DNA of 64,000 bases from Burkholderiales bacterium (lineage in GTDB: Bacteria; Pseudomonadota; Gammaproteobacteria; Burkholderiales; Nitrosomonadaceae). The position numbers and the translations under genes are program-made. The notes beneath the pieces are model-generated. The model saw only the letters and a list, made by a program, of their open reading frames with translations. It searched no databases and was not told the DNA's origin. The stretch spans positions 372,001 through 436,000 of the forward strand of contig JACKLR010000003.1 of assembly GCA_024235795.1 (NCBI GenBank), read 5' to 3'. Shown here piece by piece: positions 44,394 through 53,916 of the stretch (the first letter of the stretch is position 1; every line of letters starts with the position of its first letter).

Positions 44394-46220
44394 TTGAGTT
44401 CGACAATAACCAAGTTGAACGCTCCGCTAACGCAAGCGTTTGATTTTCAGCCTTCAAGCGAATCACACACAACACCAACACCAACGCGCAATTCACTCGC
44501 GCAGCAAGTGGCAGGGTTTGAAACCCTGACTAATGCACTCGAATATGCTGCACAGGGTTTAACAGGATATAACTTCTATAACGCTAAAGGTAATTTGCAG
44601 TCAGTTTTGCCTTACAGTTTGCTTAGAAAAAACGCACGCGAAATAGCACAACGTTTATCTGGATTTAATCTGGCGCGTGGTAGCCGGGTCGCCATCATTG
44701 CAGACACTTCACCCGAATTTATTGAGTTGTTCTTTGCGTGTCGCTATGCCGGACTGGTACCCTTTGCAATGCCTGTACCAGTTAATTTAGGCAGTCATGG
44801 AATTTATGTACAACAACTAAAGGGGATGCTAGAAAGCAGTCACGCAAGCCTAGCATTTGCAAATATTGACTATATCAATTTCCTTGAAGAAGCTGCCGAA
44901 AAAACCACCCAACAGCTAAAGTGGGTTGGCACGCCTGTTCAATTAAGAGAATTACCTGCAAAAGAAGTAACACTGCAATCCAATAGCCCTGAGGAAGTTG
45001 CATATTTGCAGTTTACGTCGGGTAGCACTCGAATGCCTCGAGGTGTTGTTATTACCGAACATGCATTAATGTGTAACTTGCAAGGAATAGTTCGTAACGG
45101 ATTGGAAATCAGACCCGGTGATCGCTCCGCTTCATGGTTACCTTTTTATCACGACATGGGGCTGGTTGGTTTAGTTTTGGCACCTATGGTCACACAATTA
45201 TCCGTTGATTATCTGGCAACACGGGACTTTGCAATTCGCCCGTTACAGTGGTTAAGACTAATCAGTCGAAATCGATGTACTGTAGCTTTTAGCCAGCCTT
45301 TTGGGTTAAAGCTGTGTACCATGCGTGTACGCGAGTCTGACCTGAAAGACCTTGATTTGAGTTGCTGGCGTGCTGCAGGTATCGGCGCAGAAATGATTCG
45401 CCCTGATACATTAAGAAATTTTGCAGAAAAATTCTCCTCGGCCGGTTTTAATGGTAGCGCATTTTTACCCTGCTATGGTTTAGCCGAATCTACGTTGGCT
45501 GTAACATTCTCCAAAATTGGCAACGGATTTAGAAGCATACAGATTGACAGTAAAACCCTCATTGACAAAAGAAAGGCTGTCAAATTACAAGCTGATGGCC
45601 GCAAATTTAATGAGTTCGTAAACTGTGGGCGTCCTCTACCAGAACATACTGTAAAAATAGTTGATGAAAATGGACAACAACTAGAAGAAAGAATGGTTGG
45701 CAGTGTTCTAGTTCAAGGAGCGAGTATCATGACGGGATATTATAATAATCCCGAAGAGACTCACAAAGCGCTAAAGCCAGGTAACTGGCTGGACACAGGT
45801 GATATTGGCTTCTTGTATGAAGGAGATCTATATATAACCGGGCGCAAAACTGATGTCATTATTGTTAATGGGCGCAATATCCGGGCACAAGATATTGAAG
45901 AGCTTGCAGAACAGCAGCCAGAAGTAAGATCAAGAGAAGCATCTGCATTCGGTGTAAACGATGCTGACGGCACAACAACCATTGTTTTGGTTATTGAATG
46001 TCGACTAACATCTTTAACAGAACGTCATTCATTGATAAAACGACTACAACAGCTGGTTTATATGGCTTTTGGTGTTAACTGTATCGTAGAGCTGGTACCA
46101 CCCCACACTTTACCAAGAACATCATCAGGTAAATTATCGCGGTTTGCTGCACGCCAAGGATATATTCAACGTACAAACCTGGACGACCAGCTATCTGTTG
46201 TTGAATCCGGAGATCGTTAA
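44394..46220 (+). CDS. Fatty acyl-AMP ligase / acyl-ACP synthetase
   Basis: 608 residues from TTG 44394 with GAGGGG 6 nt upstream. Adenylation motifs: YLQFTSGSTRMPRGVV (P-loop), SWLPFYHDMGLVG (FAAL hallmark), CYGLAESTLAVTFS, WLDTGDIGF and YITGRKTDVIIVNGRN. FAALs load fatty acids as AMP esters onto a carrier protein. With the ACP and SPT-like gene downstream it is the probable counterpart of the acyl-ACP synthetase of the Caulobacter sphingolipid locus. The upstream in-frame ATG at 44316 is less likely. Confidence 0.85.
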   Translation: MSSTITKLNAPLTQAFDFQPSSESHTTPTPTRNSLAQQVAGFETLTNALEYAAQGLTGYNFYNAKGNLQSVLPYSLLRKNAREIAQRLSGFNLARGSRVAIIADTSPEFIELFFACRYAGLVPFAMPVPVNLGSHGIYVQQLKGMLESSHASLAFANIDYINFLEEAAEKTTQQLKWVGTPVQLRELPAKEVTLQSNSPEEVAYLQFTSGSTRMPRGVVITEHALMCNLQGIVRNGLEIRPGDRSASWLPFYHDMGLVGLVLAPMVTQLSVDYLATRDFAIRPLQWLRLISRNRCTVAFSQPFGLKLCTMRVRESDLKDLDLSCWRAAGIGAEMIRPDTLRNFAEKFSSAGFNGSAFLPCYGLAESTLAVTFSKIGNGFRSIQIDSKTLIDKRKAVKLQADGRKFNEFVNCGRPLPEHTVKIVDENGQQLEERMVGSVLVQGASIMTGYYNNPEETHKALKPGNWLDTGDIGFLYEGDLYITGRKTDVIIVNGRNIRAQDIEELAEQQPEVRSREASAFGVNDADGTTTIVLVIECRLTSLTERHSLIKRLQQLVYMAFGVNCIVELVPPHTLPRTSSGKLSRFAARQGYIQRTNLDDQLSVVESGDR

Positions 46221-46226
46221 TTCATC

Positions 46227-47147
46227 ATGCAAAAATTGGTAGCGGTAACGGGTGCTACTGGTTTTATTGGACACAGGTTAATCAACAGGCTTGTCAGTCA
46301 GGGCTGGAACGTCAAAGCGTTAACACGTAAAAAACAGGCTGTTTCTAAATCTATTGAATGGGTTCAGGGCGATCTAAGTAATCAGCCTGCATTGAACGCG
46401 CTTGTACAAGACGTTTCAGTAATCATCCACTGCGCTGGGGCCGTAAGAGGTAGTTCTATTGATGAATTTGTACATACAAATGTCAAAGGAACAAAAAACC
46501 TTCTCAATGCCCTAGTCAAACAACAAGCCGGATCTCCACGCTTCTTGCACATTTCCTCATTAGCCGCCAGACAGCCAGAACTATCTTGGTACGCTCAGAG
46601 CAAGTTTATGGCTGAACAGGTAGTTACCAATCATTCCGCCGATTTTTCATGGACAATTTTTCGACCGACCGCAGTTTATGGTCCGGGTGACAAAGAACTA
46701 AAACCACTTTTTAAAGCAGCCAGGAGGGGATTGCTCCCTGTTGTTGGAAAATTGGAAAATCGATTTGGGCTTATTCATGTCGATGATTTGGTTGCAGCAA
46801 TACAAGCCTGGTTGAGTTCAGAAACCCCGTGCAATGACATTTATGAGCTTGATGATGGTACACCGAATGGTTACAGCTTTGAGTCTTTGGCAAATTTAGC
46901 TCAAAAAGTCTGGAAAAGACCAGTTCGTTGTATAATTATTCCTCATGCTTTAATTAAAAATATTGCTGCACTTAATCTTTGGCTAGCACGCATGTTTCAT
47001 TATTCACCCATGCTAACGCCAGGAAAAGTTAAAGAACTGCAACATCATGACTGGGTATGTGATAATACTGCATTGATTCATGCGCTGCCAGGCTGGCGAC
47101 CAAATATAGATTTGCATGAATCATTACCATTTATTGTTCAACACTAG
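46227..47147 (+). CDS. NAD(P)-dependent epimerase/reductase, CerR-like
   Basis: 306 residues, extended SDR fold: VTGATGFIGHRLINRL (NAD loop), VIIHCAGAVRG, ISSLAARQPELSWYAQSK with the catalytic Tyr-x3-Lys, and IFRPTAVYGPGDKE. It begins 6 nt after the ligase stop. In bacterial sphingolipid loci an SDR of this type, CerR, reduces 3-oxo-sphinganine or ceramide. By position this is its likely counterpart. HpnA, a hopanoid-associated epimerase, is the alternative given the hpn genes nearby. Confidence 0.75.
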   Translation: MQKLVAVTGATGFIGHRLINRLVSQGWNVKALTRKKQAVSKSIEWVQGDLSNQPALNALVQDVSVIIHCAGAVRGSSIDEFVHTNVKGTKNLLNALVKQQAGSPRFLHISSLAARQPELSWYAQSKFMAEQVVTNHSADFSWTIFRPTAVYGPGDKELKPLFKAARRGLLPVVGKLENRFGLIHVDDLVAAIQAWLSSETPCNDIYELDDGTPNGYSFESLANLAQKVWKRPVRCIIIPHALIKNIAALNLWLARMFHYSPMLTPGKVKELQHHDWVCDNTALIHALPGWRPNIDLHESLPFIVQH

Positions 47148-47170
47148 AGACTCGAGAGCTCTAATGATTT

Positions 47171-47425
47171 ATGACAGAAAGTAATTACGATGAAATCATG
47201 CGACTGCTTTGCGATCGATTAAGTAGTTTAACAAATTCCGAGGTCACCATTACCGCTGACACAAATCTTATCAGCGAACTATCAATTGACTCAATCAAGC
47301 TGTTAAACCTCATTATGGAAATTGAAGATACATTTGATATTTCTATCCCCATCAATGCGTTAGCAGATGTGCAAACAGTACACGAACTAGCAAGCCTCAT
47401 ATCAAAAATCAAATCAACCCACTAA
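47171..47425 (+). CDS. Acyl carrier protein
   Basis: 84 residues. SELSIDSIKLLNLIMEIEDTF holds the D-S-I phosphopantetheine attachment serine, and the following acidic helix II (IMEIEDTFDISIP) is typical for ACP. It lies 23 nt behind the reductase, and its stop TAA is directly followed by the ATG of the next gene. It is probably dedicated to the cluster and distinct from AcpP. Confidence 0.88.
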   Translation: MTESNYDEIMRLLCDRLSSLTNSEVTITADTNLISELSIDSIKLLNLIMEIEDTFDISIPINALADVQTVHELASLISKIKSTH

Positions 47426-48616
47426 ATGAACTTATTGGAAAAACTTGACGCAGCAGCGGCAAAAAGAAAAGCGCTGCTACCTGAAGGTATTGGCGCATTT
47501 GGGATACCAATTGAAGAAATATATTCAGCGACTGAGGCGAGAATTGGTGATCGCCGTGTACTTTTACTCGGAACAAATAACTATCTGGGCTTAACCTTTT
47601 CGCCCGAATGTATCCAAGCGGCACATAAAGCGCTGGACAACGAAGGTACGGGTACTACTGGATCAAGAATGGCAAATGGCAGTTATTACGGACATCGCGC
47701 ATTGGAGCGCGAATTTGCCGATTTCTACGAATGCTGTGCCGGAATTGTATTTACAACAGGTTATCAAGCCAACTTGGGCACCATTTCAGGTTTGGTCGGT
47801 CCTGGCGATACTGTTTTGATCGATGGCGACTCCCATGCTAGTATTTTTGATGGGTGCATTCTGAGTGGTGCGGAAATCATCCGTTTTAAGCATAACGACA
47901 TGGTCGATATGGAGAAACGGTTGCGCCGCCTGGGTAAACGCACAGAAACCACATTGATCATCGTTGAAGGTATTTATAGCATGCTGGGTGACCAGGCGCC
48001 TTTAGCTGAAATCGTGCACCTAAAAAACAAATACAACTGTGCGTTATTGCTAGACGAAGCACATTCCTTGGGTGTTCTTGGCGAAAAAGGCCAGGGCCTG
48101 GCAGAAAAAACAGGCTTGCTGAAAGAAATTGATTTTATTACAGGCACATTCAGCAAAAGTTTGTGCAGCATAGGCGGATTTTGTGTAAGTAATCACCCGC
48201 AACTCGACCAATTGCGCTATGTCAGCCATCCTTATATTTTTACCGCGTCGCCCTCCCCGGCAACAATTGCATCAACACGTGCCGCTTTGCAATTACTACG
48301 TAATGGCAACGAGTTGCGCAAACAACTTTGGAGAAATTGCACGCAACTTTACACACAGCTTAAGAAGACGGGATACACACTTGGCCCGGAACCAGGACCC
48401 GTTATTGCAGCGATTCTGGATAGTCCACGCCAGGCGCTACAAATATGGCAAAGCCTGTTAGAACATAATATTTACGTGAATTTAATTTTACCGCCCGCAG
48501 CACCGGATGGAAAATCACTAGTTCGATGCAGCGTTAATGCAGCACATACCACTGAGCAAATTGCTTATGTGGGGGATACGTTCGAAAAATTATTTCGACA
48601 AGTTTTAAATTCATAG
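47426..48616 (+). CDS. spt: Serine palmitoyltransferase-like alpha-oxoamine synthase
   Basis: 396 residues, PLP-dependent fold-type I. Visible blocks: LLGTNNYLGLTFSPECI, GTGTTGSRMANGSY, LLLDEAHSLGVLGEKGQG (PLP Asp and His) and GTFSKSLCSIGGFCVSN, where the Lys binds PLP. KBL and BioF usually have G-T-L-G-K here, while SPTs have G-T-F-S-K-S. HPYIFTASPSPATI also matches SPT. It would condense serine with an acyl thioester, here likely acyl-ACP, to 3-oxosphinganine. BioF (AONS) is the alternative, but no other biotin gene is near. Confidence 0.8.
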   Translation: MNLLEKLDAAAAKRKALLPEGIGAFGIPIEEIYSATEARIGDRRVLLLGTNNYLGLTFSPECIQAAHKALDNEGTGTTGSRMANGSYYGHRALEREFADFYECCAGIVFTTGYQANLGTISGLVGPGDTVLIDGDSHASIFDGCILSGAEIIRFKHNDMVDMEKRLRRLGKRTETTLIIVEGIYSMLGDQAPLAEIVHLKNKYNCALLLDEAHSLGVLGEKGQGLAEKTGLLKEIDFITGTFSKSLCSIGGFCVSNHPQLDQLRYVSHPYIFTASPSPATIASTRAALQLLRNGNELRKQLWRNCTQLYTQLKKTGYTLGPEPGPVIAAILDSPRQALQIWQSLLEHNIYVNLILPPAAPDGKSLVRCSVNAAHTTEQIAYVGDTFEKLFRQVLNS

Positions 48617-48661
48617 GAATAAATCGAATAGAAATTATTTTCCAGAGCATCGCCATTCAAT

Positions 48662-49324
48662 TTAACGCAAACTGATAATTGGCCAGTCATTTTCCACTGC
48701 GTGTTTTTTTAATGTTTCGTCAGGATCAACCGCTACTGGATGAGTCACTTTGCTCAATAATGGCAAATCATTCAATGAGTCACTGTAAAACCAGCTTTGC
48801 AGAAAGGATAGCCAGGTAAGATTGTGCTGATCCAACCACGCTTCCAGACGCTCAATCTTCCCTTCCCTAAAACAGGGCGTACCAAAGACCTTACCCGTGA
48901 ATTCACCATCTTTTTCTTCAGGGTTCGTAGCTATCAGATTACTGATTCCCAGAACTTGTGCTATTGGTGCAGTCACGAAACTATTTGTCGCAGTAATAAT
49001 GATACATAAATCACCATCTAGCATATGATTTTCTATTAACTTTTGCGTACCCGGCGCAATCAGTGGTTTGATCTTTTTATTGATAAACTCGCGGCGCCAG
49101 GTTTCCAACTGCGTTCGTGGATGCCGTGATAATGGTTTTAGTTGAAAATCCAGGAATTCATGAATATCCAAAGTGCCCGCTTTATATTGCTCATAAAATT
49201 CCAAATTACGCGCTTCATGCAGCTCACGATCCAGTGCTTTCTTTTCAATTAAAAATTGCGCCCATTCAAAATCACTATCACCGGTGATTAAAGTATTATC
49301 CAAATCAAATAATGCTAATTTCAT
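48662..49324 (-). CDS. HAD-superfamily (HAD-IB) phosphatase
   Basis: 220 residues: LALFDLDNTLITGDSD (nucleophile Asp), IIITATNSFVTAPIA (motif II Thr) and WFYSDSLNDLPLLSKV (motif IV). This is the SerB-like HAD-IB branch found next to hda in many betaproteobacteria. The substrate is unknown. It is convergent with the spt gene and follows hda in the same direction. Confidence 0.85.
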   Translation of the reverse strand: MKLALFDLDNTLITGDSDFEWAQFLIEKKALDRELHEARNLEFYEQYKAGTLDIHEFLDFQLKPLSRHPRTQLETWRREFINKKIKPLIAPGTQKLIENHMLDGDLCIIITATNSFVTAPIAQVLGISNLIATNPEEKDGEFTGKVFGTPCFREGKIERLEAWLDQHNLTWLSFLQSWFYSDSLNDLPLLSKVTHPVAVDPDETLKKHAVENDWPIISLR

Positions 49325-49338
49325 AATAATTAAAACGT

Positions 49339-50016
49339 TTAAGATATTCCCTGTAACAGTTCTCTTAAAAGAGGAATAGTGATTTGACGTTGATGAATCA
49401 AAGAGTATCTATCCAAAGCATCCACCGTCATCAACAGCGAAGGTAAATCCCGTTGACTATGTCGCAGCAAATACTCACAAATTTCTGTTTTAAGATTGAA
49501 TCCTCGCTCAATTGCGTAGTTTTGCAATGCCTGAATTTTTTCTTCTTCTGTTAGCTCATGAACCTGATAAACCAATCCCCATCCCAGGCGCGTTACCAAA
49601 TCTTGCCTAAGTTTTAACTGAGAGGGCGCCACAGAACCACTTACCAGCAAGAAAGTATTTCCATCATTCCGTAATTGATTATAGAATCCGAACATTTCGA
49701 TTTGGGCAGCTTCATCCAGCTGTTCAACATCATCGATCGCCACACATCTAAGGTCATTTGTAGAACGAAATTCTTGCGTAATCTCACCTGGGAAATACCA
49801 GGCACTACATTGTCTTTGTATAAAAAAATCTACCACAGCCTGAAGTAAATGACTCTTTCCACACCCAATTTTTCCCCAAATGTAAACAAAACGCTCTTTT
49901 TCCTGTGCTTGGAGGATTCTTTTTAGCATTTGTAATAATTCAAGATTGCGCCCAGGAACAAAATTAGTCAATGAGGGCAACGCTGGAAGCCTAATGTCAA
50001 GTAATAATTGTTTCAT
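49339..50016 (-). CDS. hda: DnaA regulatory inactivator Hda
   Basis: 225 residues from ATG 50016. AAA+ of the DnaA type without the DNA-binding domain: KERFVYIWGKIGCGKSHLLQAVV (Walker A), LRCVAIDDVEQLDE (Walker B), and a C-terminal lid. QLLLDIRLPALPSL at the start contains a clamp-binding QL-type motif. Hda with the sliding clamp drives ATP hydrolysis on DnaA after initiation. Confidence 0.92.
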   Translation of the reverse strand: MKQLLLDIRLPALPSLTNFVPGRNLELLQMLKRILQAQEKERFVYIWGKIGCGKSHLLQAVVDFFIQRQCSAWYFPGEITQEFRSTNDLRCVAIDDVEQLDEAAQIEMFGFYNQLRNDGNTFLLVSGSVAPSQLKLRQDLVTRLGWGLVYQVHELTEEEKIQALQNYAIERGFNLKTEICEYLLRHSQRDLPSLLMTVDALDRYSLIHQRQITIPLLRELLQGIS

Positions 50017-50089
50017 TGGCAACAGCAAATAAGTCAATTAAATTTTAAAAAACTTTCGTTCCAAAATGGGAATGGATTAACTATGTAAG

Positions 50090-51157
50090 TTATTCATTAT
50101 ATAGACCGCTTTCCAAATAGTGCGAATGTAGATATCGCAACCAAACCAATAAAACCGCGCTTACTGGTAATGCCAACAGAATGCCAAAAAAACCAAATAG
50201 CTGTCCAAACGCAAGCAATGCAAAAATGACCATAACAGGATGCAGGCCTATTCTATCTCCAATTAGCCAAGGCGTAATCACCATACCTTCAAGTAACTGA
50301 CCGATAGCAAAAACAATCCACACTGGAATAACACCCGTCCATCCTTGAAACTGCATAAATGCAGCAAATGATGCCAGAGTCAATCCAACTATTGTTCCCA
50401 AATACGGTACAAAAACAAGGATACCAGCTATAAGTCCGATCGGTAATGCAAATTCTAAACCGACCAGCCACAAGCCCATAATGTAGCAAATACTCATAAT
50501 TATTATTACCGATAGCTGCCCACGAAGAAACTCAGCTAAAATACTATCTGTTTGGCGCGCTAATGAGATGACTTGACTATGCCAATAACGGGGAATCATT
50601 TCATCTAGCAATTGAACAAGTCGATTCCAGTCACGTAACAAATAAAACAGCACCACTGGAACCAATAAGAGATTCACAAAAAATTCAACTATTACCATAC
50701 CGCCGCTTGTTAAAGACGGTAGCACCTTGGCCGCCACCCCACCCGCACTACGCCAATGTTCCGACATAGCTTCTTTAAGCACGTTCATATCAAATTGCAA
50801 ACTGATATTCATTCGTGACTCAAGCCACGGAATAAGTTGACTTCTTATAATTTCCAAATAAACAGGCGCTGTTTCAAGTAGGCGAGTTGCTTCTTTCTCA
50901 AATAAAGGCACCATAACCAATATCAATGCCGCAAACACACCTAATAAAAGTAACATCACCAATACAGTCCCCAATGTCCGTTGAATTTTATATTCAGCCA
51001 TACATGTAACCATTGGATTACAGATATAAGCAATCACGGCCGCCAACAGAAATGGCGTCAGAATAGGGCTTAATAGATAGATAAGCACACCTGATGTAAT
51101 AGCCACCAATAGCCACCACAAATAATGCAACTCTTTCGACTGTTCTTTTGTACTCAT
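50090..51157 (-). CDS. AI-2E/PerM-family permease
   Basis: 355 residues with about eight hydrophobic segments and the family pattern: LHYLWWLLVAITSGVLIYLL at the start, FLLAAVIAYICNPMV, LPIGLIAGILVFVPYLG, and GDRIGLHPVMVIFALLAFGQ near the end. Substrates of PerM-type proteins vary. It lies upstream of hda in the same direction, a common betaproteobacterial order. The 430 nt upstream (51158-51589) contain no gene that can be supported. Confidence 0.88.
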   Translation of the reverse strand: MSTKEQSKELHYLWWLLVAITSGVLIYLLSPILTPFLLAAVIAYICNPMVTCMAEYKIQRTLGTVLVMLLLLGVFAALILVMVPLFEKEATRLLETAPVYLEIIRSQLIPWLESRMNISLQFDMNVLKEAMSEHWRSAGGVAAKVLPSLTSGGMVIVEFFVNLLLVPVVLFYLLRDWNRLVQLLDEMIPRYWHSQVISLARQTDSILAEFLRGQLSVIIIMSICYIMGLWLVGLEFALPIGLIAGILVFVPYLGTIVGLTLASFAAFMQFQGWTGVIPVWIVFAIGQLLEGMVITPWLIGDRIGLHPVMVIFALLAFGQLFGFFGILLALPVSAVLLVWLRYLHSHYLESGLYNE

Positions 51158-51589
51158 TTATCCTTCCGTCAAAGAAGCAATGGCAATCTAAGCTGTAAAA
51201 CTTTTTTATTAATTGCTTCAACAATTATATTATGTGAATTGTACATTGGGGTCGCTTTATCTACGCTACCATATAGAAAATTTGATTACCAACAATCATT
51301 CAAATCCAATATGCATGGAATAATGAATGCATGTCACACCCACAGACTAACAATACATGATAAATATAGATCTAAAATCATAACCGAGCCCACTCATAAC
51401 CACTCATAACGATTAAACTACAATGGAATAACCATGAAACCTATGATTTTCATTTTCAAATACAGACTTACAAATAGTGCTACCGCTTGTAGTTATGATC
51501 ATTTCTGGTGTATGACAAGAAGGAAGAAAGCGGTGTAACCTGTTGATAAAGATCTCGGCAGATCAACCAATAAAAAAGGAAAACACCGC

Positions 51590-51890
51590 ATGACAGTTAG
51601 TAATGATTGTAATCTGAATAAACCAGGATTTAATTATCCGTTGCAAGAAATACTACGAGAAGGCGCACGCAAAATTTTGACTGCAGCCATTGAATCGGGA
51701 GTAACTGTTTTTTTATTAACCACATGTCGTCGTAAAAACTGATGAAGGTAAAGGACAGCAATCAGAAATGTCTATCTGCCTGAGCGCATCTTTCAAACCA
51801 GTCAAGGTAATTGACGCGAGATATCCGAGCAGGTTCCGGTTCTAATCTGTCGTGATCGAATAGGTTGCACGACTGATTTTGTGTTGAAGA
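51590..51890 (+). pseudogene. IS256/Mutator transposase remnant (N-terminal end)
   Basis: A 50-residue frame from ATG 51590 ends at TGA 51740-51742. It contains FNYPLQEILREGARKILTAAIESGV, the N-terminal block of Mutator-type transposases. After a frame change RNVYLPERIFQTS and EQVPVLICRDR continue the homology to about 51890. The remainder is missing. It belongs to a different IS256 subgroup from the intact copy next to it. Confidence 0.65.
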
Positions 51891-51958
51891 CAGGTCGCCA
51901 CGTAAAATCTTAGCACAACGTTATAGCCATTAATAGCTGATGATGCAATACTGTATTC

Positions 51959-53368
51959 GGGAGTATTAGAAATTCTGTGTCATTCCTTTACTATTAAATT
52001 TTATAGGAGTGACGAATGAACAAGACTACAGTGCAATTTGATTTTGAAGAAGCCCTGGAAGCCTTGAAGGCAGGGCGCGATTTGAATGGAAAAGATGGCA
52101 TATTAACGCCACTGATCAAACAACTCACAGAAGCTGCATTGGCGGCGGAACTTGAACAGCATATAAAATCCGGGGATGAACAGAACCGGAAGAATGGCAC
52201 GACGCCAAAGACTGTAAAATCAGCATCAGGCAATTTTCAACTGGAAACACCCAGAGACCGCAACGGTACATTTGAACCCCAGTTGGTTAAGAAGCATCAG
52301 ACCCATCTTACCGATGAAATCGAACGCAAGATTTTATCGTTATTTGCGTTGGGTTCCAGCTATCAGGATATTTCTGGGCATATTGCCGAACTGTATGGCA
52401 TTGATGTTTCAACGGCGACGATCAGCGCAGTCACAGATAAGCTAGTTCCGGAGCTCAGGGAATGGCAGCAACGGCCATTGGATAGTCACTATCCGTTCGT
52501 TTGGCTGGATGCCATACATCACAAAGTAAAAGACGACGGCCGGTATGCCAGCAAGGCAGTCTATACCGTACTCGGCTTAAACATTGAAGGAAAAAAAGAA
52601 GTGCTAGGGTTGTATGTTTCGGAAAGCGAAGGCGCCCGATTCTGGCTTTCCGTACTGACAGACCTGAATAATCGTGGCGTACAGGATATCCTCATTGCCG
52701 CCGTTGACGGCCTTACGGGCTTTCCTGAGGCGATTAACAGCATATTTCCTGAAACCGAGGTTCAATTGTGCATCATTCATCAGATCCGCAATTCAATGAA
52801 ATATGTGGCGTCAAAAAATCAAAAAGCGTTCATGGCTGATCTGAAGCCGGTATACAAAGCATCAGCCATTGATGCAGCCGAAGATGCGCTTGATGCATTG
52901 GAGGCCAAGTGGGGAAAACAGTATCCCATCGTGATCCAGTCCTGGCGCAACAAATGGGAAAATTTATCGGTATACTTCAAATATCCTGAACCGATACGCC
53001 GTGTGATTTATACAACCAACACCATTGAGGCCGTACATCGCCAATTTCGCAAACTGACAAAAACCAAAGGTGGATTTCCTAATGAAAACAGTTTGTTGAA
53101 ATTATTGTATGTTGGCATCAAAAACGCCAGCAAAAAATGGACGATGCCAATCCTAAACTGGAATTTGACATTATCCCAGCTTGCGATATATTTTGAAGGC
53201 CGTTTGGATGCGGAGCTGGATTTATGAATTCAATACAGATTTTTATGTCACCGCTGAAACTGGTTAGCGCATCGACACGAATTGTGTCGATCGGTCACCG
53301 GTTTCAGTGGTCAACAAGCGAAGCGCGTTAGGTGATTTGCAAACTGACACAGAATTTTGAACACCCTC
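51959..53368 (+). mobile_element. IS256-family insertion sequence, complete, with 8-bp target duplication
   Basis: The element is about 1410 bp. The left end GGGAGTATTAGAAATTCTGTGTCA matches the reverse complement of the right end at 19 of 24 positions. Directly outside both ends is CTGTATTC (51951-51958 and 53369-53376), an intact 8-bp target-site duplication. The transposase frame is undamaged. This indicates a recent insertion between the perM-type gene and amoB. Confidence 0.9.
52016..53227 (+). CDS. IS256-family transposase
   Basis: 403 residues, full length for the family. YPFVWLDAIHHKVKDDGRYA holds the first Asp of the DDE triad, LIAAVDGLTGFPEAINSIFP the second, and RVIYTTNTIEAVHRQFRK the Glu region. 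TAGGAGTGACG precedes the ATG. No frameshift is visible, so it should be active. Confidence 0.93.
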   Translation: MNKTTVQFDFEEALEALKAGRDLNGKDGILTPLIKQLTEAALAAELEQHIKSGDEQNRKNGTTPKTVKSASGNFQLETPRDRNGTFEPQLVKKHQTHLTDEIERKILSLFALGSSYQDISGHIAELYGIDVSTATISAVTDKLVPELREWQQRPLDSHYPFVWLDAIHHKVKDDGRYASKAVYTVLGLNIEGKKEVLGLYVSESEGARFWLSVLTDLNNRGVQDILIAAVDGLTGFPEAINSIFPETEVQLCIIHQIRNSMKYVASKNQKAFMADLKPVYKASAIDAAEDALDALEAKWGKQYPIVIQSWRNKWENLSVYFKYPEPIRRVIYTTNTIEAVHRQFRKLTKTKGGFPNENSLLKLLYVGIKNASKKWTMPILNWNLTLSQLAIYFEGRLDAELDL

Positions 53369-53482
53369 CTGTATTCATGGAGAAAAAGTATTAACTCCCA
53401 CAATCAGGGGTATTGGCGTCGTGTATCGACCTGTCAATTTGAGCGAAAGAATAAGAAATATTAGAAAAGCCTATCATTTATT

Positions 53483-53640
53483 TACAAAACGTTAACACCT
53501 ACGGTAGCCGTTTCAAACAATGGAACGCCAATTCCATGGTGTTGCTACGCAATATCTGGAGAAATATCTCGGATGTAGAAGAATGATTGAGCGTCAAACT
53601 GAACCCTTATCACCCCAGTCAACTTTTCGGCTGTCTTATA
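53483..53640 (+). pseudogene. IS1595-type transposase remnant (C-terminal end)
   Basis: LQNVNTYGSRFKQW, then after a one-nt shift FHGVATQYLEKYLG and CRRMIER, match the C-terminal end of IS1595-family transposases (the usual H-V-N-x-Y-H-S-R-L-K and F-x-G-V-A-T-K-Y-L-x-x-Y-L-G-W-R). Nothing upstream remains. It lies between the intact IS and the amoCAB terminator. Confidence 0.6.
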
Positions 53641-53689
53641 ATTGAATAGCCACCAACAACTTATGATGACTTATCCTATTATATCGCTA

Positions 53690-53800
53690 CTATGACTACT
53701 CAAGTACTGACACTGATTGTATCAATCGGTAATCAGTTTCAGTTAAATAACAAATGAAACACGCTCGGAAGATTTACAAATTGACACAGAATTCTGAATA
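53690..53800 (+). mobile_element. Decayed right end of an IS256-like element
   Basis: TGACACAGAATTCTGAATA at 53782-53800 is nearly the right inverted repeat of the intact IS. The preceding 90 nt (CACTGATTGTATCAATCGGT, then CAGTTTCAGT, then AACACGCTCGGAAG) parallels the 3' end of the intact IS with many changes. An older relative inserted here and only its tail remains. Confidence 0.6.
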
Positions 53801-53916
53801 TATTCATCGCAACCAAATCACTGTCTGAAAAAAGCTTTTGGATTCTTATTCAGCGATATTCTTCTGTATATCAACGCACATTGGTCCAAATGTGATAAAT
53901 CTATACAAAACTCTAT

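Noticed and set aside
44212..44397. Small upstream gene before the acyl-AMP ligase
   Set aside because: No ribosome-binding site or family, and it runs into the ligase start.
47426..48616. Calling the PLP enzyme BioF or Kbl
   Set aside because: The lysine motif is G-T-F-S-K-S and the gene sits with an ACP and acyl-AMP ligase. No biotin or threonine-degradation genes are near.
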